From: Bacteroidales bacterium
GTDB lineage: Bacteria > Bacteroidota > Bacteroidia > Bacteroidales > GCA-2711565
Reading direction: 5' to 3'
Assembly (NCBI GenBank): GCA_029938505.1
Contig: JAOZUV010000081.1
Location: 1 to 8,011, forward strand
DNA length: 8,011 bases
The notes beneath the pieces are model-generated. The model worked only from the letters and a program-made list of their open reading frames with translations. It did not search any database and had not been told where the DNA came from. This document shows, one piece after another, positions 1-8,011 of this stretch (its first letter is position 1; each line of letters begins with the position of its first letter). The position numbers were made by a program, and so were the translations under genes.

Positions 1-211
1 AGTTCGTCAACGAAATAATGCCTATCTCATTGCATTAGACGTTGAGGTTGATGAAAACCTAAGTGTAAAAATTTCACATGAAATTGCACATAAAGTTGAC
101 AAAAGCATACGTTCAAAACTAGATTGTGTTTACGATATCATGGTTCATATTGAGCCTATAGGCACCCATGATCCCGATGAAGTTTATGGGGTTTCTTCTA
201 AAGATTTATAA
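1..211 (+). CDS. Cation diffusion facilitator (CDF) family metal transporter, C-terminal fragment
   Basis: This is the last 69 codons of a gene that begins before the window; reading starts at base 2 and ends at the TAA at 209-211. The visible part matches the cytoplasmic C-terminal dimerisation domain of CDF (FieF/CzcD-type) transporters. It shows a beta strand (AYLIALDVEVDENLSV), a helix with the family pattern HEIAHKVDKSIRSKL, and a final strand ending DIMVHIEPIG. The HEIAHKV and VHIEP signatures are typical of this domain, which in characterised members dimerises and binds Zn, Fe or Mn below the membrane channel. The six-helix membrane part, where the metal site that sets specificity lies, is outside the window, so the metal cannot be named. 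The family exports divalent metals from the cytoplasm by proton antiport. The short tail after the domain (about 15 residues, rich in D and H) is unremarkable. The family call is fairly secure; the substrate is unknown. Confidence 0.85.
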   Translation, partial: VRQRNNAYLIALDVEVDENLSVKISHEIAHKVDKSIRSKLDCVYDIMVHIEPIGTHDPDEVYGVSSKDL

Positions 212-220
212 AATTAATTT

Positions 221-374
221 CCTTGTCGTTTTGAAGCCTTGTTTATCAATCCGAGTGAAGCGAAGCGAAATTGAGGAATCTCAAAAACATCAAGAAGATA
301 TTTTTCTCCCGATAAATCTCTTGGAATGCTGAACGAAAAACGAGAGGATTTCTCCCTACAGTCGAAATGACAAA
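221..374. repeat. Degenerate intergenic repeat with inverted ends (Bacteroidota-type)
   Basis: The segment is bounded by 12-nt inverted ends, ttgtcgttttga (223-234) and tcgaaatgacaa (362-373). All 12 positions can pair in a + strand transcript if two G.U pairs are allowed; as DNA 10 of 12 match. Inside the right end the reverse strand reads gactgtagggagaaatcctc, a motif I recognise from interspersed intergenic repeats in many Bacteroidota genomes. Inside the left half are the short iterated gaagcgaagcgaa (258-270) and the small dyad gaggaatctc (273-282). There is no ORF and no transposase. It starts 10 nt after the CDF stop codon, so it may fold at the 3' end of that transcript and act as a terminator or stability element. 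That function is inferred; its nature as a repeat rests on recalled family resemblance and the inverted ends. Confidence 0.6.
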
Positions 375-449
375 AATTTTAATTAAACCTTTTTTAAAAT
401 AAATTTTAATTCCCCTCTATTTATAATCACAAATTTCCTTTTCATTTTA

Positions 450-457
450 TATCTTTG
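450..457 (+). promoter_or_regulatory. Probable purL promoter, -7 element
   Basis: The sequence TATCTTTG, followed by CA, fits the Bacteroidota sigma-ABfr -7 consensus TAnnTTTG exactly. The start of transcription would fall near 463-465, giving a leader of roughly 70 nt that contains the 480-511 hairpin. A matching -33 TTG element is not apparent at the usual distance (around 425-432 reads cacaaatt), so the upstream half is weak or absent. Confidence 0.55.
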
Positions 458-479
458 CAGCTGATTTTAAAAGCTGAAA

Positions 480-511
480 AAGGGGTGACACCCTACAGGG
501 TGTCACCCCTT
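480..511. repeat. Perfect inverted repeat / strong hairpin in the purL leader
   Basis: Arms aaggggtgacaccct (480-494) and agggtgtcacccctt (497-511) are exact reverse complements separated by two bases. As RNA this gives a 14-bp stem with a 4-nt UACA loop and 9 G-C pairs, in otherwise A/T-rich DNA. Each arm also contains its own 11-bp dyad, gggtg-a-caccc (483-493) and gggtg-t-caccc (498-508), with centres 15 bp apart. It lies between the likely promoter and the purL start, ending 25 nt before the ATG. No U-tract follows on the + strand, so it is not a normal terminator for incoming transcription. On the - strand only four T follow directly. It could be a protein operator, an RNA regulatory or stability element, or a copy of a mobile palindromic repeat; the sequence does not decide among these. 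Confidence 0.8.
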
Positions 512-536
512 CAATAAACTTAAAAAAAATTAAAAA

Positions 537-3500
537 ATGATTCTTTTCTTTCAGGCAAAAAACGAAATTGTTTACGCATTAAGCTCCTCTAAAGCAATCT
601 CTAAAGACGACCAGCAAAAACTAAGCTGGTTATTTAGTGAAGCAAGCTTTATCGATCAAGAAAAAATGAATGGCTTTTTTGTGGGACCCCGTAAAGAAAT
701 GATCACTCCCTGGAGTACCAATGCCGTTGAAATTACACAAAATATGGGCATCAATGGCATCGAACGTATTGAAGAATTCTTCAAACAAGCAGATGAAAAT
801 GCCCCTTTTGATCCTATGCTACAAGCTTTTTATAAAAACTTGGATCAAACAATATTTACAATCGAGAAAGAACCTGAACCAATCATCAATATCAAAAATA
901 TTACCAAATACAATAAAGCTGAAGGCTTGGCTTTAAGTACTGATGAAGTCTCTTATTTGGAAGAAGTAAGTGAAAAAATTGGTCGTAAATTAACCGATGG
1001 CGAAGTTTATGGTTTTGCTCAGGTAAACTCTGAACATTGTCGCCACAAAATATTTAATGGCACATTTAAGATTGATGGAGAAACAAAAAAGGAGACCCTT
1101 TTTGCATTGATTAAAAAAACATCCAAAGTAAATCCCAATCGATTAATTTCGGCTTATAAAGATAATGTGGCCTTTGTATTGGGTCCAAGAATAGAGCAAT
1201 TCGCTCCAAAAACCCAAGACAAACCTGACTTCTTCGAAATAAAAGATATTGATACCGTAATTTCAATAAAAGCGGAAACACATAATTTCCCTACAACGGT
1301 TGAGCCATTCAATGGAGCAGCTACCGGAACAGGTGGTGAAATTCGCGACCGTATGGCTGGTGGAAAAGGTAGCTTACCCATTGCCGGGACAGCCGTTTAT
1401 ATGACCTCTTATCCTCGTTTGGAAGTAGGCCGCACATGGGAACAAAAAACCGAAGAGCGTCCTTGGTTATACCAAACCCCCGAAGAAATTTTGATCAAAG
1501 CTTCGAACGGAGCCAGCGATTTTGGAAACAAATTTGGACAACCACTTATCTGCGGAAGCTTACTCACTTTCGAACATTTCGAAAACAATAAAAAATTCGG
1601 TTACGATAAAGTAATCATGCTTGCCGGTGGTATTGGTTTTGGTAAAAAAGAAGACAGTTTAAAAGATATTCCTGAAGAAGGCGATTTAATCGTTGTGTTG
1701 GGTGGTGATAATTACCGTATTGGAATGGGTGGAGGTGCTGTTTCTTCAGTTGCAACGGGTGAATTTGACAATTCAATTGAGCTAAATGCTGTTCAGCGTG
1801 CCAATCCTGAAATGCAAAAAAGAGTACTGAATGCCATTCGTGGCTTGGTTGAATCAGACAAAAATTCTATCGTTTCAATTCACGATCATGGTGCTGGTGG
1901 TCATCTTAATTCGCTGTCAGAATTGGTTGAAGATAATGGTGGAACTATAGACGTAACCAAACTTCCGGTTGGTGACCCTACCCTTTCATCCAAAGAAATT
2001 ATTGGAAACGAATCGCAAGAGCGCATGGGCTTGGTGATGAAAGAAAAAGATTTTGAGCTTTTAAATAAGATCTCAGAACGTGAGCGTGCACCAATTTATG
2101 CTGTTGGTCATGCTCGTTCAGATAAACATTTTGTGTTTGAAACTCCCAAAGGAAATCCAATTGATTTAGATTTAGAATACCTTTTCGGAAAACCTCCAAA
2201 AACAGTATTGGTTGATGAAAAAAACACAGAAGGGTTCAAAGCTGTTGAGTACGATGCAAGCAAGATCGAATCTTATATTGAAGACTTATTACAAATAGAA
2301 GCCGTTGCTTGTAAAGATTGGTTAACCAATAAAGTGGATCGCTCAGTAACAGGAAAAGTGGCCATGCAACAATGTGCTGGAACGATTCAATTACCATTAA
2401 ATAATCTAGGTGTGGTTGCTTTGGATTATCAAGGCAAAAAAGGAATTGCTACCGCAATGGGGCATGCTCCTGTGGCTGCCATGGTTGATCCTGTTAAAGG
2501 CTCGGTTCTTTCAATTGCCGAATCATTGACCAATATTGTTTGGGCTCCGATTCATGATAACATCAAAGGAATTTCGTTGAGTGCCAACTGGATGTGGCCT
2601 GCCAAAAACAAAGGCGAAGATGCTCGTTTATACGAGGCTGTGGAAGCCGTTAGTGATTTTGCTTGCGACTTAGGCATCAATATTCCTACTGGGAAAGATT
2701 CACTTTCGATGACTCAAAAATACAGTGATGGTGATGTGGTTTATGCCCCTGGCACTGTCATTATTTCTTCGGTTGGAGAAGTGGATGATATCCGTAAAGT
2801 TGTTCGTCCTGTATTGGTTAAAGACACCGATACTCAAATTCTTTATATCGATCTTTCAAAAGACAATTACAATTTAGGCGGAAGTAGTTTTGCGCAATTG
2901 GTCAATTCATTGGGAGCTAAAACTCCAACGGTAACCGATACTCCTTATTTTGCTACTGCTTTCAATACCATTCAAACATTGATCCGTGAAGATTTAATTT
3001 TGGCTGGTCACGATATTTCGGCGGGTGGAATGATTACCACTTTATTAGAAATGACCTTCGGAAGAAACGACATTGGTTTAAATATCGATCTTTCAAGCAT
3101 TGCTGAAAAAGAAACCACCAAAGTTTTCTTTAGTGAAAATCCTGGTTTGATTCTTCAAGTAAAAAATGCAGAGAAAATAACCGAAATTCTGAGTCAGAAT
3201 AATATTCACTTCCATAACATTGGAAATCTAACGGAGAACAGAACTGTAAACATCAAACATCACGAAAGTGAATTTGCATTAAATATTGACCGCTTAAGAG
3301 ATCTTTGGTTTAAAACTTCTTACCTCTTCGATCGCAAACAAAGTGGCGAAGAATTGGCACTGGAGCGTTTTAACAATTATAAAAAACAAGAACTCAAATT
3401 TGAATTTCCTAAACATTTTACAGGCAAAGCATCTCAATACAATATTGAATTAAGCCGTCGTAAGCCAAGTGGAATCAAAGCCGCTATCATCCGTGAAAAA

Positions 3501-4226
3501 GGAGTGAATGGTGATCGTGAGATGGCATATATTATGCACCTCGCCGGATTTGATGTAAAAGATGTTCACATGACTGATTTGATCTCCGGAAGGGAAACTT
3601 TAGAGGATATAAACTTTATTGTTTTTGTGGGTGGCTTCTCAAATTCTGATGTCTTGGGTTCAGCCAAAGGTTGGGCAGGTGCTTTCCTTTACAACGAAAA
3701 AGCAAGAACTGCTCTTGAAAACTTTTATGCTCGTAAAGACACCTTAAGTTTAGGCGTTTGCAACGGTTGTCAGTTGATGATGGAATTGAATTTGGTATAT
3801 CCAAAACACGAAAACAGAGTACGCATGCTGCACAATGCCTCTCATAAATTTGAAGCAGGATTTATTGGAGTTGATGTTCCTGAAAATAATTCGATCATGC
3901 TAAAAACATTGGCGGGCTCTAAACTAGGAATTCATGTAGCCCATGGTGAAGGAAAATTCAGTCTTCCTTACGGAAAAGAAAAATATAATGTTTCGATGAA
4001 ATATACGCAGAAAGCATACCCAGGCAATCCAAATGGATCAGATTTTGGTATAGCCGGAATGTGTTCGGATGATGGTCGTCATTTAGTAATGATGCCACAC
4101 CTTGAAAGAGCATTTATGACTTGGCATTGGGCCGAGTATCCGCTTGAACGTAAATCGGATGAAATAACCCCATGGATAGAAGCTTTTGTAAATGCGAGGG
4201 AGTGGGTTATAACAGCGACTAAATAA
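537..4226 (+). CDS. purL: Phosphoribosylformylglycinamidine (FGAM) synthase, single-chain large type
   Basis: This cytoplasmic enzyme performs the fourth step of de novo purine synthesis: FGAR + glutamine + ATP gives FGAM + glutamate + ADP + Pi. At 1229 residues it is the fused form, slightly shorter than the roughly 1295-residue E. coli protein. A PurS-like N-terminal domain (about 1-140) is followed by a linker containing QVNSEHCRH (162-170). The first synthetase-like half (about 175-555) has [20 protein letters not shown] (245-264) and DHGAGGH (450-456). The second half (about 590-925) has MGHAP (641-645), PTGKDSLSM (717-725) and GHDISAGGM (824-832). The glutamine amidotransferase domain (about 979-1229) starts near [10 protein letters not shown] (986-995). 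Its catalytic triad is visible: Cys1075 in GVCNGCQ, and His1188 and Glu1190 in MPHLERAF. The start is preceded by an A-rich leader (about 521-536) rather than a Shine-Dalgarno, as usual in Bacteroidota. The frame is intact and no key residue is missing. Regulation may involve the leader hairpin just upstream. Confidence 0.98.
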   Translation: MILFFQAKNEIVYALSSSKAISKDDQQKLSWLFSEASFIDQEKMNGFFVGPRKEMITPWSTNAVEITQNMGINGIERIEEFFKQADENAPFDPMLQAFYKNLDQTIFTIEKEPEPIINIKNITKYNKAEGLALSTDEVSYLEEVSEKIGRKLTDGEVYGFAQVNSEHCRHKIFNGTFKIDGETKKETLFALIKKTSKVNPNRLISAYKDNVAFVLGPRIEQFAPKTQDKPDFFEIKDIDTVISIKAETHNFPTTVEPFNGAATGTGGEIRDRMAGGKGSLPIAGTAVYMTSYPRLEVGRTWEQKTEERPWLYQTPEEILIKASNGASDFGNKFGQPLICGSLLTFEHFENNKKFGYDKVIMLAGGIGFGKKEDSLKDIPEEGDLIVVLGGDNYRIGMGGGAVSSVATGEFDNSIELNAVQRANPEMQKRVLNAIRGLVESDKNSIVSIHDHGAGGHLNSLSELVEDNGGTIDVTKLPVGDPTLSSKEIIGNESQERMGLVMKEKDFELLNKISERERAPIYAVGHARSDKHFVFETPKGNPIDLDLEYLFGKPPKTVLVDEKNTEGFKAVEYDASKIESYIEDLLQIEAVACKDWLTNKVDRSVTGKVAMQQCAGTIQLPLNNLGVVALDYQGKKGIATAMGHAPVAAMVDPVKGSVLSIAESLTNIVWAPIHDNIKGISLSANWMWPAKNKGEDARLYEAVEAVSDFACDLGINIPTGKDSLSMTQKYSDGDVVYAPGTVIISSVGEVDDIRKVVRPVLVKDTDTQILYIDLSKDNYNLGGSSFAQLVNSLGAKTPTVTDTPYFATAFNTIQTLIREDLILAGHDISAGGMITTLLEMTFGRNDIGLNIDLSSIAEKETTKVFFSENPGLILQVKNAEKITEILSQNNIHFHNIGNLTENRTVNIKHHESEFALNIDRLRDLWFKTSYLFDRKQSGEELALERFNNYKKQELKFEFPKHFTGKASQYNIELSRRKPSGIKAAIIREKGVNGDREMAYIMHLAGFDVKDVHMTDLISGRETLEDINFIVFVGGFSNSDVLGSAKGWAGAFLYNEKARTALENFYARKDTLSLGVCNGCQLMMELNLVYPKHENRVRMLHNASHKFEAGFIGVDVPENNSIMLKTLAGSKLGIHVAHGEGKFSLPYGKEKYNVSMKYTQKAYPGNPNGSDFGIAGMCSDDGRHLVMMPHLERAFMTWHWAEYPLERKSDEITPWIEAFVNAREWVITATK

Positions 4227-4274
4227 AATTTACCTAATTTACTTTTAAAAACTATTTTAAACTTTTCATTTAAG

Positions 4275-6191
4275 ATGATAAAGCGAAGCATTTTTATTGC
4301 GGTATTGGTTTTGGCGGGGATGACTACAAATGCTCAAAATGACACTATTTGGATCGATGAAATAAAAATCGAAGCCAATAAAACTCCAACTGTATATTCC
4401 GAAAGTTCACGAATAGTTAATGTGTTGACGAAAGCAGAAATCCGTCAGGCACCCATACAAAATATAGCCGATTTATTAGAATATGCCATGAATGTTGATG
4501 TGCGTCAACGTGGTTATCACGGTGTACAATCCGACATCAGTGTCAGAGGTGGCTCTTTTGATCAAACTCTGATCTTAATCAATGGCATTCCTTTTAGCAA
4601 TCCTCAAACGGGTCATCATAATTCAGACATCCCAATAGATATTGAAAATATCGAAAAAATTGAAATTTTAGAAGGTCCCGGTTCACGTATTTTCGGACCC
4701 AATGCTTTTAGTGGGGCAATCAATATTATCACTGGGAATAAAAAAGAAGACAAGCTTAAAGTGGGAATGTCAGCTGGAGAAAACGGTTTATATTCTGGTT
4801 TGGTTTCAGGAAGTTTTACTAAGAATAAAATTTCAAACAATCTGACTGTTTCAAAAAATAGCTCGAATGGTTATACTGAAAATACCGATTACCAAATTCT
4901 GAATGTTTTATACCAGGCTAATCTTCAATTAAAAAACAACTCCATAGAATTTCAGGCAGCTTATCAAAATAAAGGTTTTGGAGCAAATAGTTTTTATACA
5001 CCTGCTTACCCAAACCAATATGAGGCTACTAAAACTCAATTTATTTCGGCTAAGTGGAAAGGTGGCACAAAAGTTAAATATCAATTATCATCCTATTATA
5101 AAAAGCATAATGATCGTTTTGAGTTATTCAGAACAGATCCCGCCTCATGGTACTCTACTCACAATTATCACCAAACTCATGCCTATGGTTTTGAAGGAAA
5201 TTTAAATTTTATTTCTCCCATTGGTCAAACTGCCATCGGCGCTTCTTTTCGGAACGAAAAAATACACTCCAATAAATTAGGTTTTGATATGGATGAACCT
5301 AAAAAAGTGAGCGGTGAAGACAATGTTTTTTATACTAAAAGTGACAATCGAAATAATTTTTCTCTTTTTATAGATCATGCTTATCATTCAAATAAATTCA
5401 GCATTAGTGGGGGAGTAATGGTTAACTGGAACTCTGCTTTCGATTGGAAACTGTTTCCAGGAATGGATGTAAGTTATCATCTTACAAAAGAACTTAAACT
5501 ATTTGCATCCGTGAATAAATCATACCGCATTCCTACATTTACCGACCTTTATTATGTGGGGCCAACAAATATTGGCAATATTGATTTAAAGCCAGAAGAA
5601 GCAGTAACCATTGAAGGTGGCTTGAAATATATCACCAAATATTTTGCAACTGATTTGGCTTATTTTAATCGCAATGGTAAAAATATTATCGACTGGGTTC
5701 GTTTATCTTCAGATGATAAATGGGAAAGTAAAAATATTACTGAATTAAACACTCACGGTATCGAATTTTCATTTATTGCAAATAACAAACTATTTAAATC
5801 GGCCAACTTACCTATCCAAAATATACGTTTAAGTTATGCGTTCATTGATGTTAAAAAACACAGTGGCGATTTTATTTCGAAATATGCCTTGGATTATATG
5901 AAACATAAATTGAATTTAAATATTGCACACTCAATTGTGAAAAATATAAGTTTGAATTGGCAATTTAGTTATCAAGATCGTGCAGGCACCTACTACCATT
6001 TTGTAAATGATGAGGAAATAGAATACAAACCTTTTGTGCTTTTAGATGCTCGTTTAAATTGGGAAATTAAAAATTGGAACGTATATTTGGAGGCGACAAA
6101 TATTTTGGATGAAGATTATTTCGACATCGGAAATGTTATGATGCCCGGACGTTGGATTCGAGCTGGTTTTGTATTCGACATCAACATATAA
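4275..6191 (+). CDS. TonB-dependent outer-membrane receptor, BtuB-like
   Basis: This is a 638-residue outer-membrane active transporter that would import a ligand using energy passed from TonB-ExbBD. A signal peptide is clear (MIKRSIF, hydrophobic core, TTNA with likely cleavage after Ala20, then QND). A TonB-box-like stretch may lie in TIWIDEIKIE (24-33). The plug domain (about 41-154) has IADLLEYAMNVDVRQRG, SDISVRGGSFDQTLILING, IEKIEILEGPGSRIFGPNAF and GAINIITG. The rest is the beta-barrel, with FGANSFYTPAYPNQYE (235-250), SYRIPTFTDLYY (416-427) and GNIDLKPEE (434-442), motifs shared with BtuB-type receptors, and a C-terminal strand ending AGFVFDINI. There is no N-terminal carboxypeptidase-like (CNA_B) extension and no SusD partner, so it is not a SusC glycan receptor. 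The substrate (corrinoid, siderophore or other) cannot be read from the sequence, and the 48-nt upstream gap is too short for a cobalamin riboswitch. The dehydrogenase follows 6 nt downstream. Confidence 0.92.
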   Translation: MIKRSIFIAVLVLAGMTTNAQNDTIWIDEIKIEANKTPTVYSESSRIVNVLTKAEIRQAPIQNIADLLEYAMNVDVRQRGYHGVQSDISVRGGSFDQTLILINGIPFSNPQTGHHNSDIPIDIENIEKIEILEGPGSRIFGPNAFSGAINIITGNKKEDKLKVGMSAGENGLYSGLVSGSFTKNKISNNLTVSKNSSNGYTENTDYQILNVLYQANLQLKNNSIEFQAAYQNKGFGANSFYTPAYPNQYEATKTQFISAKWKGGTKVKYQLSSYYKKHNDRFELFRTDPASWYSTHNYHQTHAYGFEGNLNFISPIGQTAIGASFRNEKIHSNKLGFDMDEPKKVSGEDNVFYTKSDNRNNFSLFIDHAYHSNKFSISGGVMVNWNSAFDWKLFPGMDVSYHLTKELKLFASVNKSYRIPTFTDLYYVGPTNIGNIDLKPEEAVTIEGGLKYITKYFATDLAYFNRNGKNIIDWVRLSSDDKWESKNITELNTHGIEFSFIANNKLFKSANLPIQNIRLSYAFIDVKKHSGDFISKYALDYMKHKLNLNIAHSIVKNISLNWQFSYQDRAGTYYHFVNDEEIEYKPFVLLDARLNWEIKNWNVYLEATNILDEDYFDIGNVMMPGRWIRAGFVFDINI

Positions 6192-6197
6192 AAGCAT

Positions 6198-6956
6198 ATG
6201 AATAAAATAGCATTAATTACTGGAGCAACCGCAGGCATTGGTGAAGCTTGCGCTGAAAAATTTGCACAAAACAATTACAACCTCATCATCACAGGTAGAA
6301 GAACTGAACGTTTGGAAGCAATAAAAGCTGAGTTTGAAAAAAGCTATAACATCAATGTTTATACCTTAAATTTCGATATTCGTGAAAAAGTAGCTGTTGA
6401 AAATGCGGTTTCTTCCTTACCAGAAAATTGGAGAAATATTGACGTTTTAGTGAATAATGCAGGTTTAGCTGCAGGCTTGGATTTTATTCAAGATGGCAGT
6501 ATCGATGATTGGGAGCAAATGCTTGACACTAATGTTAAAGGGCTATTATTTATCTCTCGCCAAATTATTCCTTTGATGATTAAGAACAAAAAAGGACATG
6601 TGATTAATATTGGTTCCATTGCTGGAAAAGAAGTGTATCCTAAAGGAAATGTGTATTGTGCCTCCAAACATGCCGTAGATGCCCTTACAAAAGGGATGAG
6701 AATGGATTTACTGGAACACGGTATTAGGGTAAGTCAAATTGCTCCAGGAGCTGTTGAAACCGAATTTTCAATGATTAGATTAAAGGGCAACGAAGAAGCT
6801 GCTACTAAGGTTTACAAAGGATTTGAGCCTTTACGTGCCAAAGATATTGCTGAAGTTACTTTTTATGTGACTACCATGCCCGCTCACGTTAATATCAACG
6901 ACTTATTGATTATGCCAACAGCTCAAGCTAGTGCAACTCAACTTCTAAGGAAGTAA
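6198..6956 (+). CDS. ydfG: Short-chain dehydrogenase/reductase, YdfG-like (NADP-dependent)
   Basis: This is a 252-residue classical SDR, a cytoplasmic oxidoreductase. The cofactor motif TGATAGIG is at 8-15 and GRR at 33-35, where the paired arginines suggest NADP(H). NNAG is at 86-89 and structural Asn112 sits in TNVKG. The catalytic residues are Ser140 (INIGS), Tyr153 and Lys157 (YCASK). Resemblance to E. coli YdfG runs the full length, including LVNNAGLA, DTNVKGL, INIGSIAG and the C-terminal PAHVNINDLLIMPTAQ. YdfG oxidises L-allo-threonine and L-serine and reduces 3-hydroxypropionate-type semialdehydes, so a similar activity on small hydroxy acids or aldehydes is the best guess; the real substrate here is unproven. 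It begins 6 nt after the receptor stop codon, which suggests co-transcription. No Shine-Dalgarno is seen. Confidence 0.9.
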   Translation: MNKIALITGATAGIGEACAEKFAQNNYNLIITGRRTERLEAIKAEFEKSYNINVYTLNFDIREKVAVENAVSSLPENWRNIDVLVNNAGLAAGLDFIQDGSIDDWEQMLDTNVKGLLFISRQIIPLMIKNKKGHVINIGSIAGKEVYPKGNVYCASKHAVDALTKGMRMDLLEHGIRVSQIAPGAVETEFSMIRLKGNEEAATKVYKGFEPLRAKDIAEVTFYVTTMPAHVNINDLLIMPTAQASATQLLRK

Positions 6957-7025
6957 TTTAGGGAAAACATCATTTTTTTGTCTGTTTATTTTATTTTAAC
7001 ATTCATTTCGTCCTATTAAAAAAGC

Positions 7026-7056
7026 TTAAGATGAACGTCTTAGATTGTATTTTTTT
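7026..7056 (+). terminator. Weak candidate intrinsic terminator after the dehydrogenase
   Basis: Bases 7026-7032 (ttaagat) can pair with 7037-7043 (gtcttag) around a gaac loop, giving a 7-bp stem that includes G.U pairs. A run of seven T (7050-7056) follows after a 6-nt gap. The stem is AT-rich and the T-run is not directly adjacent, so this is a marginal candidate. It is the only such structure I found in the 161-nt gap between the dehydrogenase and the acyl-CoA synthetase. Confidence 0.3.
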
Positions 7057-7075
7057 ATATATGTAATTTTTTTCA

Positions 7076-7083
7076 TATAATTG
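7076..7083 (+). promoter_or_regulatory. Possible -7 element for the acyl-CoA synthetase gene
   Basis: TATAATTG, followed by CA, matches the Bacteroidota TAnnTTTG consensus at all but one fixed position and lies 34 nt before the ATG at 7118. No TTG sits at the usual -33 distance; the nearest, at 7045-7047, is too far upstream. The surrounding DNA is very AT-rich, so a chance match is quite possible. Confidence 0.25.
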
Positions 7084-7117
7084 CATTTCTATTGCACCTA
7101 CGAACTAATACTATATT

Positions 7118-8011
7118 ATGGAAATCCTAAGACTCTTTGACATTCTGCCTCATTATAAAAACAGTTACAAACCAAAAGATGATGTTTTAGCTGGGAAAGA
7201 AAATGGCGAATGGGTTAAATTCAGTATCGATCAGTATATTGAGATGGCTAATAATGTTAGTTATGGCTTTTTAAAACTGGGAGTTAAAAAAGGCGATAAA
7301 ATAGCCACTATTTCAAACAACCGCCCGGAATGGAATATCTTGGATATGGGAATAACTCAAACTGGAGCCGTTCACGTACCCATTTATCCAACCATTAGCG
7401 AATCTGATTATAAATACATTTTAAATCATGCCGAAGTACAATATGTTTTTGTTTCGGGTATGGATTTACTTCGCAAAATTAAACACATCTTACCAGAGGT
7501 TCCTTCATTAAAAGGGGTATATACCTTTAAAGAAATTGATGAATTTAAACACCTGAGTGAACTTGTTGATCTGGGTGCCAAAAATTCAGTTCCTGAAAAA
7601 CTCGAAAAAATAAAATCAGGAATACAAACTGATGAACTTGCCACCTTGATTTATACATCTGGAACAACAGGCGACCCAAAAGGCGTGATGCTCTCACATA
7701 AAAACTTAATTAGTAATTTCATGTCTGTGATAGAAATTCCAACTGTTGGAGAAGAAGGAATTTCATTGAGCTATTTACCCTTATGCCATGTATACGAACG
7801 TATGCTAAATTATCTATTTCAGTATTTAGGAATTTCCATTTATTATGCTGAAAACATGGCTACAATTGCTGACAATATAAAAGAGATTAAACCTCATATA
7901 ATGTCGACAGTTCCTCGGCTTTTAGAAAAAGTGTATGATAAAATAATTGCCAAAGGGCGTAAGTTAAGCCCTGTCAAAAAGGCTATCTTTTTCTGGTCCG
8001 TTAATCTCGGA
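7118..8011 (+). CDS. Long-chain acyl-CoA synthetase (AMP-binding family), N-terminal part
   Basis: The frame is open from the ATG at 7118 to the window end (298 codons, no stop), so the gene continues beyond the window; complete members are usually around 590-640 residues. The enzyme activates fatty acids to acyl-CoA by way of an acyl-adenylate, at the cytoplasmic face of the membrane. The N-terminus MEILRLFDILPHY is typical of Bacteroidota homologues. The ATP/AMP-binding P-loop YTSGTTGDPKGVMLSH spans 179-194. PLCHVYERM (221-229) and STVPRLLEKVYDKI (263-276) match the long-chain acyl-CoA synthetase branch ('LPLxHxxER', 'xxVPRxxEKxY'). The adenylation motifs and the C-terminal lysine are not in the window, and chain-length preference cannot be judged. 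The next in-frame ATG (codon 43) would cut into the conserved N-terminal fold, so 7118 is preferred. Its 161-nt upstream gap suggests a transcript separate from the dehydrogenase. Confidence 0.93.
   Translation, partial: MEILRLFDILPHYKNSYKPKDDVLAGKENGEWVKFSIDQYIEMANNVSYGFLKLGVKKGDKIATISNNRPEWNILDMGITQTGAVHVPIYPTISESDYKYILNHAEVQYVFVSGMDLLRKIKHILPEVPSLKGVYTFKEIDEFKHLSELVDLGAKNSVPEKLEKIKSGIQTDELATLIYTSGTTGDPKGVMLSHKNLISNFMSVIEIPTVGEEGISLSYLPLCHVYERMLNYLFQYLGISIYYAENMATIADNIKEIKPHIMSTVPRLLEKVYDKIIAKGRKLSPVKKAIFFWSVNLG

Noticed and set aside
258..270. gaagcgaagcgaa as a microsatellite or CRISPR-like repeat
   Set aside because: There are only about two units of five bases, with no spacers and no further copies nearby.
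480..511. The leader hairpin as an intrinsic terminator
   Set aside because: On the + strand the stem is followed by tcaataaact, with no U-tract. On the - strand only four T follow directly and there is no gene in that direction needing termination.
380..536. Purine (guanine/adenine, PreQ1 or ppGpp/PRPP-type) riboswitch ahead of purL
   Set aside because: The predicted leader is only about 70 nt and holds one simple hairpin; no three-way junction or conserved aptamer core is recognisable.
1154..2199. Antisense open frames inside purL (1154-1381 and 1999-2199 on the - strand)
   Set aside because: They lie opposite highly conserved purL coding sequence, and their translations look like shadow frames with no recognisable domain.
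3729..4226. MPHLERAF instead of the common MPHPER in the amidotransferase domain as a possible defect
   Set aside because: The catalytic His1188 and Glu1190 and the nucleophile Cys1075 are all present; the Pro-to-Leu change lies between them and seems a lineage variant, not a loss of function.
4227..4274. Cobalamin riboswitch upstream of the BtuB-like receptor
   Set aside because: The gap to purL is 48 nt, far shorter than a cobalamin aptamer, and no B12-box-like sequence is visible.
3616..4291. Antisense open frames over the purL amidotransferase domain and the receptor start
   Set aside because: They overlap conserved catalytic motifs of PurL or the receptor signal peptide and show no protein-family features.

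Overview
The window looks like chromosomal DNA of a Bacteroidota bacterium. The evidence is a low G+C content (by eye in the mid-to-high thirties), A-rich leaders instead of Shine-Dalgarno sequences, a TAnnTTTG-type -7 promoter element ahead of purL, an intergenic repeat of the 'ttgtcatttcga...gggagaaatc' kind common in that phylum, and protein sequences typical of it. A genus cannot be named from this sequence alone.

Layout, with all genes on the + strand: (1) 1-211, the 3' end of a cation diffusion facilitator (CDF) metal-efflux transporter. (2) 212-536, a gene-free stretch holding a degenerate interspersed repeat with inverted ends (about 221-374), a likely purL promoter (-7 element 450-457), and a striking perfect 15-nt-arm inverted repeat (480-511) in the predicted purL leader. 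(3) 537-4226, purL, a complete single-chain FGAM synthase. (4) 4275-6191, a BtuB-like TonB-dependent outer-membrane receptor with a signal peptide. (5) 6198-6956, a short-chain dehydrogenase closely resembling YdfG. (6) 6957-7117, an AT-rich spacer with only weak terminator and promoter candidates. (7) 7118 to the window end, the N-terminal 298 residues of a long-chain acyl-CoA synthetase (AMP-binding family), cut by the window edge.

The genes are mostly housekeeping: purine synthesis, envelope uptake, small-molecule redox and fatty-acid activation. The receptor and dehydrogenase are 6 nt apart and probably co-transcribed. purL lies only 48 nt upstream of the receptor with no visible terminator, so a purL-receptor-dehydrogenase transcript is possible, although the three have no obvious shared pathway. 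I see no phage, transposase, CRISPR, toxin-antitoxin or defence genes, and no convincing new multi-gene system. The item most worth a second look is the nested palindrome in the purL leader.
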